NCBI RefSeq assembly: GCF_025567465.1
Contig: NZ_JAOQKI010000010.1
Coordinates: 41,462-105,461, forward strand
Direction of reading: 5' to 3'
Length of the DNA stretch: 64,000 nt
Source: Roseburia_C amylophila
Lineage (GTDB): Bacteria > Bacillota > Clostridia > Lachnospirales > Lachnospiraceae
Position 1 is the first letter of the stretch. Every line of letters starts with the position of its first letter. This document shows, in pieces, positions 48,710-57,463 of the stretch. The notes under the pieces were generated by a model, which saw only the letters and a program-made list of their open reading frames with translations, was not told where the DNA came from and searched no databases. Both the position numbers and the translations under genes were made by a program.

Positions 48710-50113
48710 ATGAAAGCATTATATTATCGGTACTTATTTGAAAATGTGGAAAATGGAATGATTCAGGCAGGCAGTATCTATAATGAGGAGAATGACTGCA
48801 GTGTGAATTATGTATACTTATCCGGAAATCCTACGAACAGTAACATAAACGGCGGTGTAAGCAGCAAAGACAACAGCAGAACAAATGATATAACAGGCAT
48901 CGGTATCTTGGACAAAAGAACCATCAGAAGACTGGCCGGGGCACCGATAGATCTTGTGGTAGTAGGAGAATATACGAGGGACTGTCTTGGCATATTGTAT
49001 GCACTATTGCAAAATACGACGATTCAGACGGTGATTATGCCTTATGTAGCACCGATTCACCGGATGCTGGTGGAGCAGTGGATATCGGAGGAACAGGATA
49101 TGGAAGAGAAGACATTACCGGAACAATGGATATTGGAGCCGGAAATGTCACCGGAAAAACGATTAGAATTTTCCTGCCTCATCCGGCATCCTTACCATGC
49201 ATTAAAGAATATGGGGGTGGAAAATGTCTATTTATTATATGGAAATTGTCCGCCCTGTTCCCTGGACGCAGTGCAGAATGCCAGAAAAGGAAATTATTTC
49301 GAACTGGCAGATGCAGAGGATTTAGAAACGATAAAGATTATGGAACGGGAATACATTCCGGTGGTCAAGGCCGGATGCATCATTGAAAATAAGTGGGTAT
49401 TTTATTTTTCTGCATATGGAATGGATGTAATGGAACTATATCAGTTTACCAGAAGATATTATACGAAAGAAGGCTATGACAGGGCACTTCGTCATCCGGA
49501 AAATACACAGTATCAGGCGGGAATGCAACGGTTATTAGAGGCATATAAGAAGACTTACGGTTTGGAAGCATATGCAGCAGTTATTATGTATGCAGGTCCG
49601 GGTCAGGTAAAAGAAAGCGGAAGTAAAATCAATGGTGCCATGTATGAACAGTCTTTTGGCAGAGAAAATCATTGTTCTCCGTATCTGGATGCCGGCAGAA
49701 CGGTATGCATGTTAAAATGTATCCAGCGAAATGATTATGGAATGCTCCGGAACCAGTTTACCAGGGAGAGCAGAACCCTTCGAATGGGAGTACTTTTTTT
49801 GGGAAATATTGATATGCACAAAAATATGGAAGAGATTTTAAAACGTTATCGGGGCTATGGAAAGACGGTACGGATTGTATCGATTCCCGGCAATGAAGAT
49901 GTGTCAAAATGGAATCCGGAATTTCCGTGGAAATTTGAAGGAGAAGGTATCCGTTATTGGGTTGGAAATATCAATGAGCGAATGGATACGAAGATACTAA
50001 AAGATATTCTGCTGGCTGGGTCCTATAACCGGATTATCAGCGTAAATGAAGAATATGGCTGCTGCCTTTCCGGCTATATGTTGGATGGGGAAGAATATCA
50101 GCAGCTTTTGTAG
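48710..50113 (+). CDS. Unrecognised soluble protein, possible degenerate metallo-hydrolase
   Basis: A 467-residue protein with no signal peptide or membrane helix. I do not recognise a family with confidence. The segments LVVVGEYTRDCLGILYALLQ and TTIQTVIMPYVAPIHRMLVE and the later MGVLFLGNIDMHKN / VRIVSIPGNEDVSKWNPEFPW spacing recall metallo-beta-lactamase-fold proteins, but the histidines expected of HxHxDH and of the later metal-binding positions are not visible, so a catalytic zinc enzyme is doubtful. A Ser/Asn/Gly-rich insert (about residues 40-60) interrupts the N-terminal part. ATG 48710 is chosen over GTG 48704 because the GGGGGG site lies nine bases upstream. The gene is followed by a small membrane protein gene. 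Confidence 0.7.
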   Translation: MKALYYRYLFENVENGMIQAGSIYNEENDCSVNYVYLSGNPTNSNINGGVSSKDNSRTNDITGIGILDKRTIRRLAGAPIDLVVVGEYTRDCLGILYALLQNTTIQTVIMPYVAPIHRMLVEQWISEEQDMEEKTLPEQWILEPEMSPEKRLEFSCLIRHPYHALKNMGVENVYLLYGNCPPCSLDAVQNARKGNYFELADAEDLETIKIMEREYIPVVKAGCIIENKWVFYFSAYGMDVMELYQFTRRYYTKEGYDRALRHPENTQYQAGMQRLLEAYKKTYGLEAYAAVIMYAGPGQVKESGSKINGAMYEQSFGRENHCSPYLDAGRTVCMLKCIQRNDYGMLRNQFTRESRTLRMGVLFLGNIDMHKNMEEILKRYRGYGKTVRIVSIPGNEDVSKWNPEFPWKFEGEGIRYWVGNINERMDTKILKDILLAGSYNRIISVNEEYGCCLSGYMLDGEEYQQLL

Positions 50114-50232
50114 AAGACTGCAGAAACAAAGGGAAAAATGGAAAAAGATGCGGCGAAAACACGGCGTTGTCCTCTTTTCAAATGGAATGTTCCTTTTTAT
50201 AATAGAAAGAAAAAGGAAAAGAGGTTATAAGA

Positions 50233-50532
50233 ATGGGAGCTTTCATGAATTTGGTGTATGAATATGCAAATTACATAATTCTGGCAGGAATGCTCTTACA
50301 AATGATAATAATTCTGCAGGTTCTGGTTAAAGTGAACCGGACAGACCGCAGATTACAAATGATACAGGGAAAAGTAGAAGATTATCTGAATGTCATATTA
50401 ACTGAAGACAGTGGAAAAGAAGAGCCATTGGTATCGAGACAGGAAGAACTGATGCGGGATTCTATTGAAAAGAAGAGAAAACAGCAGGAAGAAGCGGTAT
50501 TTAATGCTGTTTTGAAGGAAATTTTTCCTTGA
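50233..50532 (+). CDS. Small single-pass membrane protein of unknown function
   Basis: A 99-residue protein with one hydrophobic helix (about residues 14-33, IILAGMLLQMIIILQVLV) and a charged helical cytoplasmic part (KVNRTDRRLQMIQGKVEDYL and EKKRKQQEEAVFNAVLKEIF). No motif is recognised. AGAGG precedes ATG 50233. It lies 119 bp after the unknown 467-residue protein and 93 bp before pgi, and may share a transcript with the former. Confidence 0.65.
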   Translation: MGAFMNLVYEYANYIILAGMLLQMIIILQVLVKVNRTDRRLQMIQGKVEDYLNVILTEDSGKEEPLVSRQEELMRDSIEKKRKQQEEAVFNAVLKEIFP

Positions 50533-50625
50533 TAAATGCATATAGGTTTGATAAAATAAACTCTAATGAAATTTTATTCATAATTAGGGAATTGTGTATA
50601 GAAAAAACAAAGGAGTGAATTTGAA

Positions 50626-51972
50626 ATGAGTAAAGTAACATTTGATTACTCAAAGGCAGCTTCCTTCATCAGTGAAGAAGAAGTTGGCTATATGAGCAAA
50701 CTTGTAGACAATGCAAAAAAAGAGTTATTGGATAAAAACGGAGCCGGAAATGATTTCTTGGGCTGGCTGGATCTTCCGGTAGATTATGATAAGGAAGAGT
50801 TCACAAGAATTCAGAAAGCAGCAGCTAAGATTCAGTCTGATTCTGAAGTGTTAGTAGTAATCGGAATCGGTGGTTCTTACCTTGGTGCAAGAGCCGCAAT
50901 CGAATTCTTAAGACATGGATTCTATAATAATGTATCTAAGGATGTTCGTAAGACTCCTGAGATTTATTATGCAGGAAACAGCATCAGCGGAAGCTACTTA
51001 CAGGGACTGCTTGATGTAGTAGGAGACCGTGATTTCTCCGTAAATATTATTTCTAAATCAGGAACAACAACTGAGCCTGCAATCGCGTTCCGTATCTTCA
51101 AAGAGAAGTTAGAGAAGAAATATGGTAAAGAAGAAGCTGCAAAGAGAATTTATGCAACCACAGATAAAGCAAAGGGAGCATTAAAACATCTTGCAGATGA
51201 AGAAGGATATGAGACATTTGTAGTACCGGATGATGTCGGAGGACGTTTCTCTGTACTTACCGCTGTAGGACTTCTTCCAATCGCAGTAAGTGGTGCAGAT
51301 ATCCAGAAATTAATGGATGGGGCTGCAGAAGGAAGAAAACTTGCTTTAGAGCAGGATTTCGCAGAGAACGATGCATTACAGTATGCAGCAGTTCGTAACA
51401 TTTTATTAAGAAAAGGCAAAGCAGTAGAAATTCTTTGCAACTACGAGCCAAGTCTTCATTATGTATCTGAATGGTGGAAACAGTTATTTGGAGAGAGTGA
51501 AGGAAAAGACCAGAAGGGTATCTTCCCGGCATCTGTAGATTTAACAACAGACTTACATTCTATGGGACAGTTCATTCAGGATGGTTCCAGAATTATGTTT
51601 GAGACTGTTATGAACGTTGAGACTCCGAAGCACAATATTACAATTCAGGAAGAACCGGTTGACTTAGACGGATTAAATTATCTTGCTGGAAAAGATATGG
51701 ACTTTGTAAATAAGAGTGCAATGAACGGAACCATTCTTGCACATACCGATGGTCAGGTTCCAAACTTCATGGTAAAGATTCCAGAGCAGAACGAATTCTA
51801 CTTAGGAGAATTATTCTACTTCTTCGAGTTTGCATGTGGTGTTAGCGGATACCTGCTTGGAGTAAATCCATTTAACCAGCCAGGTGTAGAAAGCTACAAG
51901 AAGAACATGTTCGCATTACTTGGAAAACCAGGTTATGAAGAAGCAAGAGAAGCATTAATGAAACGTTTATAA
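50626..51972 (+). CDS. pgi: Glucose-6-phosphate isomerase
   Basis: A 448-residue isomerase, the normal length for the Firmicute type, interconverting glucose 6-phosphate and fructose 6-phosphate in glycolysis. Conserved parts include VIGIGGSYLGARAAIEFL, the sugar-binding SKSGTTTEPAIAFR, GGRFSVLTAVGLLP, and QLFGESEGKDQKGIFPAS, which is typical of the gram-positive subfamily. AAAGGAG precedes ATG. Codon use is strongly biased towards the pattern of highly expressed genes. Confidence 0.97.
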   Translation: MSKVTFDYSKAASFISEEEVGYMSKLVDNAKKELLDKNGAGNDFLGWLDLPVDYDKEEFTRIQKAAAKIQSDSEVLVVIGIGGSYLGARAAIEFLRHGFYNNVSKDVRKTPEIYYAGNSISGSYLQGLLDVVGDRDFSVNIISKSGTTTEPAIAFRIFKEKLEKKYGKEEAAKRIYATTDKAKGALKHLADEEGYETFVVPDDVGGRFSVLTAVGLLPIAVSGADIQKLMDGAAEGRKLALEQDFAENDALQYAAVRNILLRKGKAVEILCNYEPSLHYVSEWWKQLFGESEGKDQKGIFPASVDLTTDLHSMGQFIQDGSRIMFETVMNVETPKHNITIQEEPVDLDGLNYLAGKDMDFVNKSAMNGTILAHTDGQVPNFMVKIPEQNEFYLGELFYFFEFACGVSGYLLGVNPFNQPGVESYKKNMFALLGKPGYEEAREALMKRL

Positions 51973-52036
51973 AAACTGCTGAAGCAGGATAAGATAAAAT
52001 CATTTAAATTTGAATCAGTCCTTGCATTACAGCAAA

Positions 52037-52083
52037 AAAGAACTCCATCCGATTGGAATATCCAGCCGGGTGGAGTTCTTTCT
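52037..52083. terminator. Bidirectional terminator between pgi and the chemoreceptor gene
   Basis: AAGAACTCCA (near 52039-52047) pairs with TGGAGTTCTT (52071-52080), flanked by A-runs and T-runs on both sides. The loop is about 23 nt and has a minor inner stem. Confidence 0.85.
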
Positions 52084-52091
52084 GTTGTATA

Positions 52092-53876
52092 TTATAAAGT
52101 AAATGAATTCATATTTTCTTCCAGGATGGAAGCAATCTCTTTCAGACGATTTGCATTTTCCATGATTTCCTGCATAACATTGCTGACTTCCATAACGGAA
52201 GCGGAAGTTTCTTCGGTACTTGCTGCATTCTGCTGGGCAATTGCGGTAAGATTCTGTACGACATCCACAACATCTCCACGGGCTTTATCAAGCTGTGTTG
52301 TTCTGGTGGCAATCTCGCCTACGCCACTGATAGAAGAACTGATTCCATCACGAACCTGTTCGAATACCTGACCGGTCTTATGTACGTTTTCGCTCTGCAG
52401 GTTCATAATAGTTTTAACCTCATCCATGGTCTTAACTGCTTTTTCAGAATCTTCAATCAAAGCATGGATAATCTGGTCAATCTGGTTTGCAGATTCATTG
52501 GACTGGTCAGCCAGTTTCTGAATCTGCGATGCAACAACGGCAAATCCACGTCCTGCCTCACCGGCACGGGCAGCTTCGATAGAAGCATTTAAGGAAAGCA
52601 GGTTTGTTTCTTCTGCGATGGAAGAAATCAAAGTTGTAGCCTCTTTAATCTTCAGGGCAGAGATATTAGTTATATTGGTCTGTTCATAAATAACATCAAT
52701 AGAAGCAATTGCCTGCTGGTTGATGTTGTCCAGTTCTTTCAGGGTGGCAGCAGCTTCCTCGCTGGATTCACGCATCAGGTTAGCAGTGCTTGTAAGATTT
52801 TCAACCTGACTGTTGGTATGTTCAATCATGTTACCCATATTAACGATATCATCGGTAGCTTTCTGGGTTTCGGAAGCCTGGTTGGTAGCTCCGGTAGCAA
52901 TTTCATTTACTGCGGTTTCAACATTTCCCACGGTTGATGTTGTGTGGGATGCATTGGTATCCAGTTCAGTAGATGCATTGTAAAGCAGTTCACTCTGGGA
53001 CTTAATCTGTGAAACAATTGTAACTAACTTTTCACGTAAATCTCCGATAGCTCTTGCCATCTGCCCGGTTTCATCCTTACGTTTGCTGATGCGGATAGTA
53101 GTCGGGCTTTCTGCAAAGTTCAGGGAAGAGAAACGTTTGATAACATTGGTAATCTCTACAATCGGACGGGTCATTTTACTTGCAATAAGGAAAGAAATGA
53201 TTCCCAGTACAATAAAGATAATAATAGCGGCACCACCGGCGCGGGCATAAATTGCATCCTTAGCACTTAAAATATCTCCACGGTCAGCAGTAATGACCAA
53301 AATAGCTGCTTTATTGGAAGTAACATAGTAAGCCGCATATTTTTCAGCACCTCTGAATTCATAGATTGCCATACCATCCTGCTGTTCTTTACCTGCTTCC
53401 AAATCAGCTACCACCTGTTTAATTGCGGGATTTTCTACAGGTTGTCCGACTTTGCTTTCATCCGGATGATAAATCATGGTTCCATCTGAACCAACCACAT
53501 AGGCGTAACTGGAATCCAGATCATTGATGCGGACATCACCGATCAGAGTTTCAAGATATGCCTGATTTAAAATAATGTTACCGCTCCGGTTCAGGGCAGC
53601 ATCAACATTTAAACCGCAGGTATCACAGACATCACGCATATAGCTTTCTGCCAGAGTGGAAATTGCATTATCAGCAACCGGTATAATCATAATCAGAAGA
53701 GAAGCAACACTGATGATAATACTCAGCAGAACTAACTGTACAACATTAAAGCGCATGGAGTGAAGTCCGGCCTTTTTCTCCTTCTTTTCCTTAGGCACTT
53801 TCTGTGCTTTTGCAGGCTTTGGAGCCTTTACTGGATTCTGCTTCAAAGCAGAATCTTTTTGCTTACGTTCCTTCAT
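52092..53876 (-). CDS. Methyl-accepting chemotaxis protein with Cache-type sensor
   Basis: A 594-residue chemoreceptor. Residues 1 to about 45 are a Lys/Pro/Ala-rich cytoplasmic tail, unusual because most receptors begin with the first membrane helix. The first helix (about 48-70) and a second near 205-225 bracket a Cache-type extracellular domain (SSYAYVVGSDGTMIYHPDESKVG). A HAMP-like linker and the signalling domain follow, including the highly conserved hairpin tip SIAEETNLLSLNASIEAARAGEAGRGF. GGAGG precedes the start. Its ligand is unknown. It fits the motility genes at 29546-34609. Confidence 0.93.
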   Translation of the reverse strand: MKERKQKDSALKQNPVKAPKPAKAQKVPKEKKEKKAGLHSMRFNVVQLVLLSIIISVASLLIMIIPVADNAISTLAESYMRDVCDTCGLNVDAALNRSGNIILNQAYLETLIGDVRINDLDSSYAYVVGSDGTMIYHPDESKVGQPVENPAIKQVVADLEAGKEQQDGMAIYEFRGAEKYAAYYVTSNKAAILVITADRGDILSAKDAIYARAGGAAIIIFIVLGIISFLIASKMTRPIVEITNVIKRFSSLNFAESPTTIRISKRKDETGQMARAIGDLREKLVTIVSQIKSQSELLYNASTELDTNASHTTSTVGNVETAVNEIATGATNQASETQKATDDIVNMGNMIEHTNSQVENLTSTANLMRESSEEAAATLKELDNINQQAIASIDVIYEQTNITNISALKIKEATTLISSIAEETNLLSLNASIEAARAGEAGRGFAVVASQIQKLADQSNESANQIDQIIHALIEDSEKAVKTMDEVKTIMNLQSENVHKTGQVFEQVRDGISSSISGVGEIATRTTQLDKARGDVVDVVQNLTAIAQQNAASTEETSASVMEVSNVMQEIMENANRLKEIASILEENMNSFTL

Positions 53877-53989
53877 AAAAATACATCCTCCTTGATAACC
53901 ATTACGAAAAAAGACGAAATCTTTTCTTGTGATTTTGCGTAATTATTATTAGGAAATTATACCATGAATTGGATAAAAAGTACAGAAAC

Positions 53990-54018
53990 TTGACAAATAA
54001 AAATTACTTTGTTATAAT
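53990..54018 (+). promoter_or_regulatory. Consensus sigma-A promoter of the cell-wall hydrolase gene
   Basis: TTGACA (53990-53995), exactly 17 bp, TATAAT (54013-54018), with TGT directly before it as an extended -10. This is a full-consensus promoter. Transcription should begin near 54025, giving a leader of about 100 nt. Confidence 0.9.
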
Positions 54019-54024
54019 CCATGA

Positions 54025-54050
54025 TGTAACAAATTTGTAATAAATGTAAT
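54025..54050 (+). promoter_or_regulatory. WalR-type operator overlapping the transcription start
   Basis: TGTAAC-AAATT-TGTAAT (54025-54041) matches the WalR (YycF) consensus TGTWAH-N5-TGTWAH exactly; a third half-site TGTAAT lies at 54045-54050. Its place at and just after the predicted start would fit repression. Confidence 0.6.
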
Positions 54051-54126
54051 AAAAATGAATAAAATGACATATACTTGTTAATAATCCTTAAAAAAGAAAA
54101 ACAGGGTATATGTTATGGAGGTCAAA

Positions 54127-55308
54127 ATGAATTTAAGAAAAAGAGTGATTGAGAGCACAATTATAGCAGTGATGCTTACCGTTGTAACCGCAGTCACAGC
54201 AGTTATGCAGACAGCATCAGTAGAAAATGTACCAGAACCGCAGCAGGAAACAAAAGCTGTGGCAGATGTACAGGCAGATGGCTCCGCCGGCATTATAGAA
54301 GAATTGGCATCATTGGGAGACGCGGCAACCGAGCAGGCATCCATTGAACGTGCAGATGTAGTGGTTGTTGCAGAAGCACAGGAAGAGGAGCCTCAGCTCA
54401 GTGAGGAGCAGCAGGCATGGAATAGTAAGCTTATGGCAGATGTGGATGATTTCTTATATATAAGAAGCTCCGCAGATGGAGAGTCTGAAGTAATTGGAAA
54501 ATTATATAAAGGTGCAGCAGCTGATATCGTAGAGACATTAGATGGCTGGTATCATATTACATCCGGTTCTGTAGACGGATATGTAAAGAGCGAATATTGT
54601 GTGGCAGGTCAGGATGCATATGCTTATGCACAGACCGTATGTGACACCGTAGCAACTGTAACCACCGGTGGTCTTCGTGTCCGCAGTGAAGCAAATCCGG
54701 ATGCATCTGTTATCAAGGCAGCATCAGAAGGAGATAAGCTTGTAGTTGATACACAGACAGAATCTCCGGAAGGATGGGTCGCAGTCAGCTTAAAGAATTC
54801 CACTGCATTTGTATCTGCAGATTATGTAACCGTATCCTTAAATGTAGCATCAGCAGTTTCCATGGAAGAAGAAAGAGCTGCATTGGAAGAGAAGGCTGCA
54901 GAAGAGGCAGCAAAGAAAGCTGCACAGACTACAACAACCATGGTAACACAGAATGCATCTGTAGCAGCAAACTGTGATGAAGTAACACTTCTTGCTGCAT
55001 TAATCCAGTGCGAAGCAGGCAGTGAGTGTTATGAAGGCCAGCTGGCAGTCGGAGCAGTTGTTATGAACCGTCTGAGAAGTGGTGTATATCCATCCAGCCT
55101 TTATGATGTAATTTACCAGAGCGGTCAGTTTACACCAGCAGGAAACGGAAAAGTTGCATCTGTTATTTCAAGCGGTGTCAGCGGAAGCTGTTTACAGGCA
55201 GCACAGGAAGCATTATCCGGTGTAGATAATACCGGTGGGGCATTAAGCTTCCGCCGTGCAAGTTCCGGTCAGGCAGGAGTAGTCATCGGAAACCATGTAT
55301 TTTTCTAG
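54127..55308 (+). CDS. Secreted SH3b / SleB-type cell-wall hydrolase
   Basis: A 393-residue secreted enzyme. The N-terminal signal helix (about 9-25, ESTIIAVMLTVVTAVTAV) is followed by a linker, two SH3b domains (about residues 98-160 and 175-235) that bind peptidoglycan, an Ala-rich helix, and a C-terminal SleB/CwlJ hydrolase domain (about 280-393). The catalytic-type Glu296 is in QCEAGSE, and GQLAVGAVVMNR matches the family core. SleB/CwlJ domains cleave cortex or cell-wall glycans. ATG 54127 is chosen because GGAGG lies five bases upstream; an earlier ATG at 54115 would overlap that site. It has its own strong promoter and a WalR-type box. Confidence 0.9.
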   Translation: MNLRKRVIESTIIAVMLTVVTAVTAVMQTASVENVPEPQQETKAVADVQADGSAGIIEELASLGDAATEQASIERADVVVVAEAQEEEPQLSEEQQAWNSKLMADVDDFLYIRSSADGESEVIGKLYKGAAADIVETLDGWYHITSGSVDGYVKSEYCVAGQDAYAYAQTVCDTVATVTTGGLRVRSEANPDASVIKAASEGDKLVVDTQTESPEGWVAVSLKNSTAFVSADYVTVSLNVASAVSMEEERAALEEKAAEEAAKKAAQTTTTMVTQNASVAANCDEVTLLAALIQCEAGSECYEGQLAVGAVVMNRLRSGVYPSSLYDVIYQSGQFTPAGNGKVASVISSGVSGSCLQAAQEALSGVDNTGGALSFRRASSGQAGVVIGNHVFF

Positions 55309-55341
55309 GAAAATGTAAGAAAATATAAGAGAGTATAAAGT

Positions 55342-55371
55342 CAGGGTGTCAAAAGAAGTTTTTGGCACCCT
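55342..55371 (+). terminator. Stem-loop after the cell-wall hydrolase gene
   Basis: CAGGGTG-T-CAAAA pairs with TTTTG-G-CACCCTG, about 12 bp with one mismatch. Only a short T-rich run (TTGT) follows, so terminator strength is uncertain. Confidence 0.65.
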
Positions 55372-55440
55372 GTTGTAATCTTGGAAAAAGTATAGTAATA
55401 TGTGAATAGTTATTCAAAATATAAGTTTTGGAGGGTAAAA

Positions 55441-56367
55441 ATGGAAGGATTAATAGCACTTATCATTTTAGTAATACTAGTACTGGTAATTATTGTATCC
55501 TGTATCAAGATTGTACCGCAGGCAAATGCAGTTGTTGTAGAGCGTCTGGGCGGATATCTTGCAACCTGGGGCGTAGGTCTTCATTTTAAAGCACCGTTTA
55601 TTGACCGTATCGCAAAAAGAGTTCTTTTAAAAGAGCAGGTGGTTGATTTCCCACCACAGCCGGTAATTACCAAAGATAATGTAACCATGCAGATTGACAC
55701 CGTTGTATATTTTCAGATTACAGACCCGAAGTTATTTGCTTACGGTGTTGAAAATCCGATTATGGCAATCGAAAATCTGACAGCAACCACACTTCGTAAT
55801 ATCATCGGTGATCTGGAATTAGATGAGACCCTTACTTCAAGAGAGACCATCAATACCAAGATGAGAGCTTCCCTGGATGTGGCAACAGACCCATGGGGAA
55901 TCAAGGTAAACCGTGTAGAGTTAAAGAATATCATCCCACCAAAGGCAATTCAGGATGCCATGGAGAAACAGATGAAGGCAGAGCGTGAAAGACGTGAAGC
56001 AATTCTTCGTGCAGAAGGTGAGAAGAAATCTACGATTCTTGTAGCAGAAGGTAAGAAAGAATCAGCAATCTTAGATGCAGAGGCAGAGAAGACTGCCGCA
56101 ATTTTACGTGCAGAGGCACAGAAGGAAGCAACCGTAAAAGAAGCAGAAGGTCAGGCAGAAGCAATCTTAAAGATTCAGCAGGCAAATGCAGACGGACTTC
56201 GTTTCTTGAAAGAAGCAGCACCGGACGATGCTGTATTACAGCTTAAGAGCCTGGAAGCTTTTGCAAAGGCTGCGGACGGAAAGGCAACAAAGATTATCAT
56301 TCCATCTGAGATACAGGGCGTTGCAGGACTGGTAAAATCAATTACAGAGGTTGCCGGAGATAAATAA
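55441..56367 (+). CDS. SPFH/Band 7 membrane-scaffold protein
   Basis: A 308-residue protein of the stomatin/prohibitin/flotillin superfamily. The N-terminal membrane helix (about 3-25) is followed by the Band 7 core (about 28-200) with VVVERLGGYLATWGVGLHFKAPFIDRI and DPWGIKVNRVELKNIIPPK. A coiled-coil Ala/Glu/Lys-rich region spans about 180-260. Such proteins form large membrane rings with protease partners; the nearest relatives are QmcA/YbbK-type. ATG 55441 follows GGAGG; an upstream in-frame ATG at 55402 lacks a site. No NfeD-type partner gene is adjacent. Confidence 0.93.
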   Translation: MEGLIALIILVILVLVIIVSCIKIVPQANAVVVERLGGYLATWGVGLHFKAPFIDRIAKRVLLKEQVVDFPPQPVITKDNVTMQIDTVVYFQITDPKLFAYGVENPIMAIENLTATTLRNIIGDLELDETLTSRETINTKMRASLDVATDPWGIKVNRVELKNIIPPKAIQDAMEKQMKAERERREAILRAEGEKKSTILVAEGKKESAILDAEAEKTAAILRAEAQKEATVKEAEGQAEAILKIQQANADGLRFLKEAAPDDAVLQLKSLEAFAKAADGKATKIIIPSEIQGVAGLVKSITEVAGDK

Positions 56368-56399
56368 TTAAAAAGGAAACCATAAACCTAAAATGAAAT

Positions 56400-56433
56400 C
56401 GGGCTGCCACATCTATGTAGGACAGCCCGTTTT
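56400..56433 (+). terminator. Weak terminator or attenuator before argF
   Basis: CGGGCTG (56400-56406) pairs with CAGCCCG (56423-56429), followed by four T. It lies between the SPFH and argF genes, 34 bp before the argF start, so it could end the first transcript or affect the second. Confidence 0.6.
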
Positions 56434-56467
56434 GTATCAAAGAGTAAGAAGAAAAGAGGAAAAAGCA

Positions 56468-57457
56468 ATGAATTTAAAAGGACGTAATTTCTTAAAATTG
56501 ATGGATTTTGAACCAGAAGAAATCCTCTATATGATAGATCTGGCAGTAGACCTGAAAGCAAAGAAGAAACAGGGTATTCTGCATGACAGCCTGATTGGCA
56601 AAAACATTGCCCTGATTTTTGAAAAAACCAGTACCAGAACCCGCTGCTCATTTGAAGTGGCAGCCCATGATCTTGGCATGCACGTAACTTACCTTGACCC
56701 GTCAGGCTCCCAGATTGGAAAGAAAGAGAGCATTCCGGATACCGCAAGAGTTTTGGGACGTATGTTTGACGGAATCGAATATCGTGGCTATGGACAGGAT
56801 ATCGTAGAAGAACTGGCAAAATATGCAGGCGTTCCGGTATGGAACGGACTGACCAATGAATTTCATCCGACCCAGATGTTAGCAGATATGTTAACCATCC
56901 GCGAGCATCTTGGCAGATTAAAGGGCGTAAAGCTGGCATATATGGGAGATGCCCGTTATAATATGGGAAATTCCCTGATGGTAACCTGTGCAAAACTGGG
57001 AATGCATTTTGTGGCTTGTACTAATAAGAAGTATTTCCCGGATCCAAAGCTGGTTACATATTGTGAAGATGTGGCATCCCGCACAGGCGGAACCATTACC
57101 TTAACAGAGGATGCCATGGAAGGAACCAGGGGTGCAGATATTGTCTATACTGATGTGTGGGTATCCATGGGTGAGCCGGAAGAGGTATGGAAAGAGCGTA
57201 TTACAGACCTGATGCCATATCAGGTAAATAAGAAGCTGATGGATAATGCAGGAGAGCAGGCATTGTTTATGCATTGTCTCCCGGCATTCCATGACCTTAA
57301 GACCAGGATTGGACAGGATGTCTATGAGAAATTCGGATACTCCGAACTGGAAGTAACCGATGAAGTATTCGAAAGTGAGAAATCCATCGTATTTGATGAA
57401 GCAGAGAATCGTATGCATACGATTAAGGCAGTTATGCTTGCAACTTTAGGAGAATAG
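56468..57457 (+). CDS. argF: Ornithine carbamoyltransferase
   Basis: A 329-residue enzyme that makes citrulline from ornithine and carbamoyl phosphate, in arginine synthesis or arginine catabolism. The carbamoyl-phosphate motif STRTR is at 55-59 and the ornithine motif HCLPA begins at 269. The FHPTQMLADMLT segment is fully conserved. ATG 56468 follows AAGAGGA; an upstream in-frame ATG at 56393 would translate through the terminator-like stem. No other arginine gene is next to it. Whether it is biosynthetic (argF) or catabolic (arcB) cannot be told from sequence alone. Confidence 0.93.
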   Translation: MNLKGRNFLKLMDFEPEEILYMIDLAVDLKAKKKQGILHDSLIGKNIALIFEKTSTRTRCSFEVAAHDLGMHVTYLDPSGSQIGKKESIPDTARVLGRMFDGIEYRGYGQDIVEELAKYAGVPVWNGLTNEFHPTQMLADMLTIREHLGRLKGVKLAYMGDARYNMGNSLMVTCAKLGMHFVACTNKKYFPDPKLVTYCEDVASRTGGTITLTEDAMEGTRGADIVYTDVWVSMGEPEEVWKERITDLMPYQVNKKLMDNAGEQALFMHCLPAFHDLKTRIGQDVYEKFGYSELEVTDEVFESEKSIVFDEAENRMHTIKAVMLATLGE

Positions 57458-57463
57458 GAACCT

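Noticed and set aside
53956..53984. Minus-strand promoter of the chemoreceptor gene (TATAAT with TGG extended -10)
   Set aside because: The -10 is good, but the -35 (TGTACT) matches only half the consensus. It is plausible but not strong enough to list as a feature.
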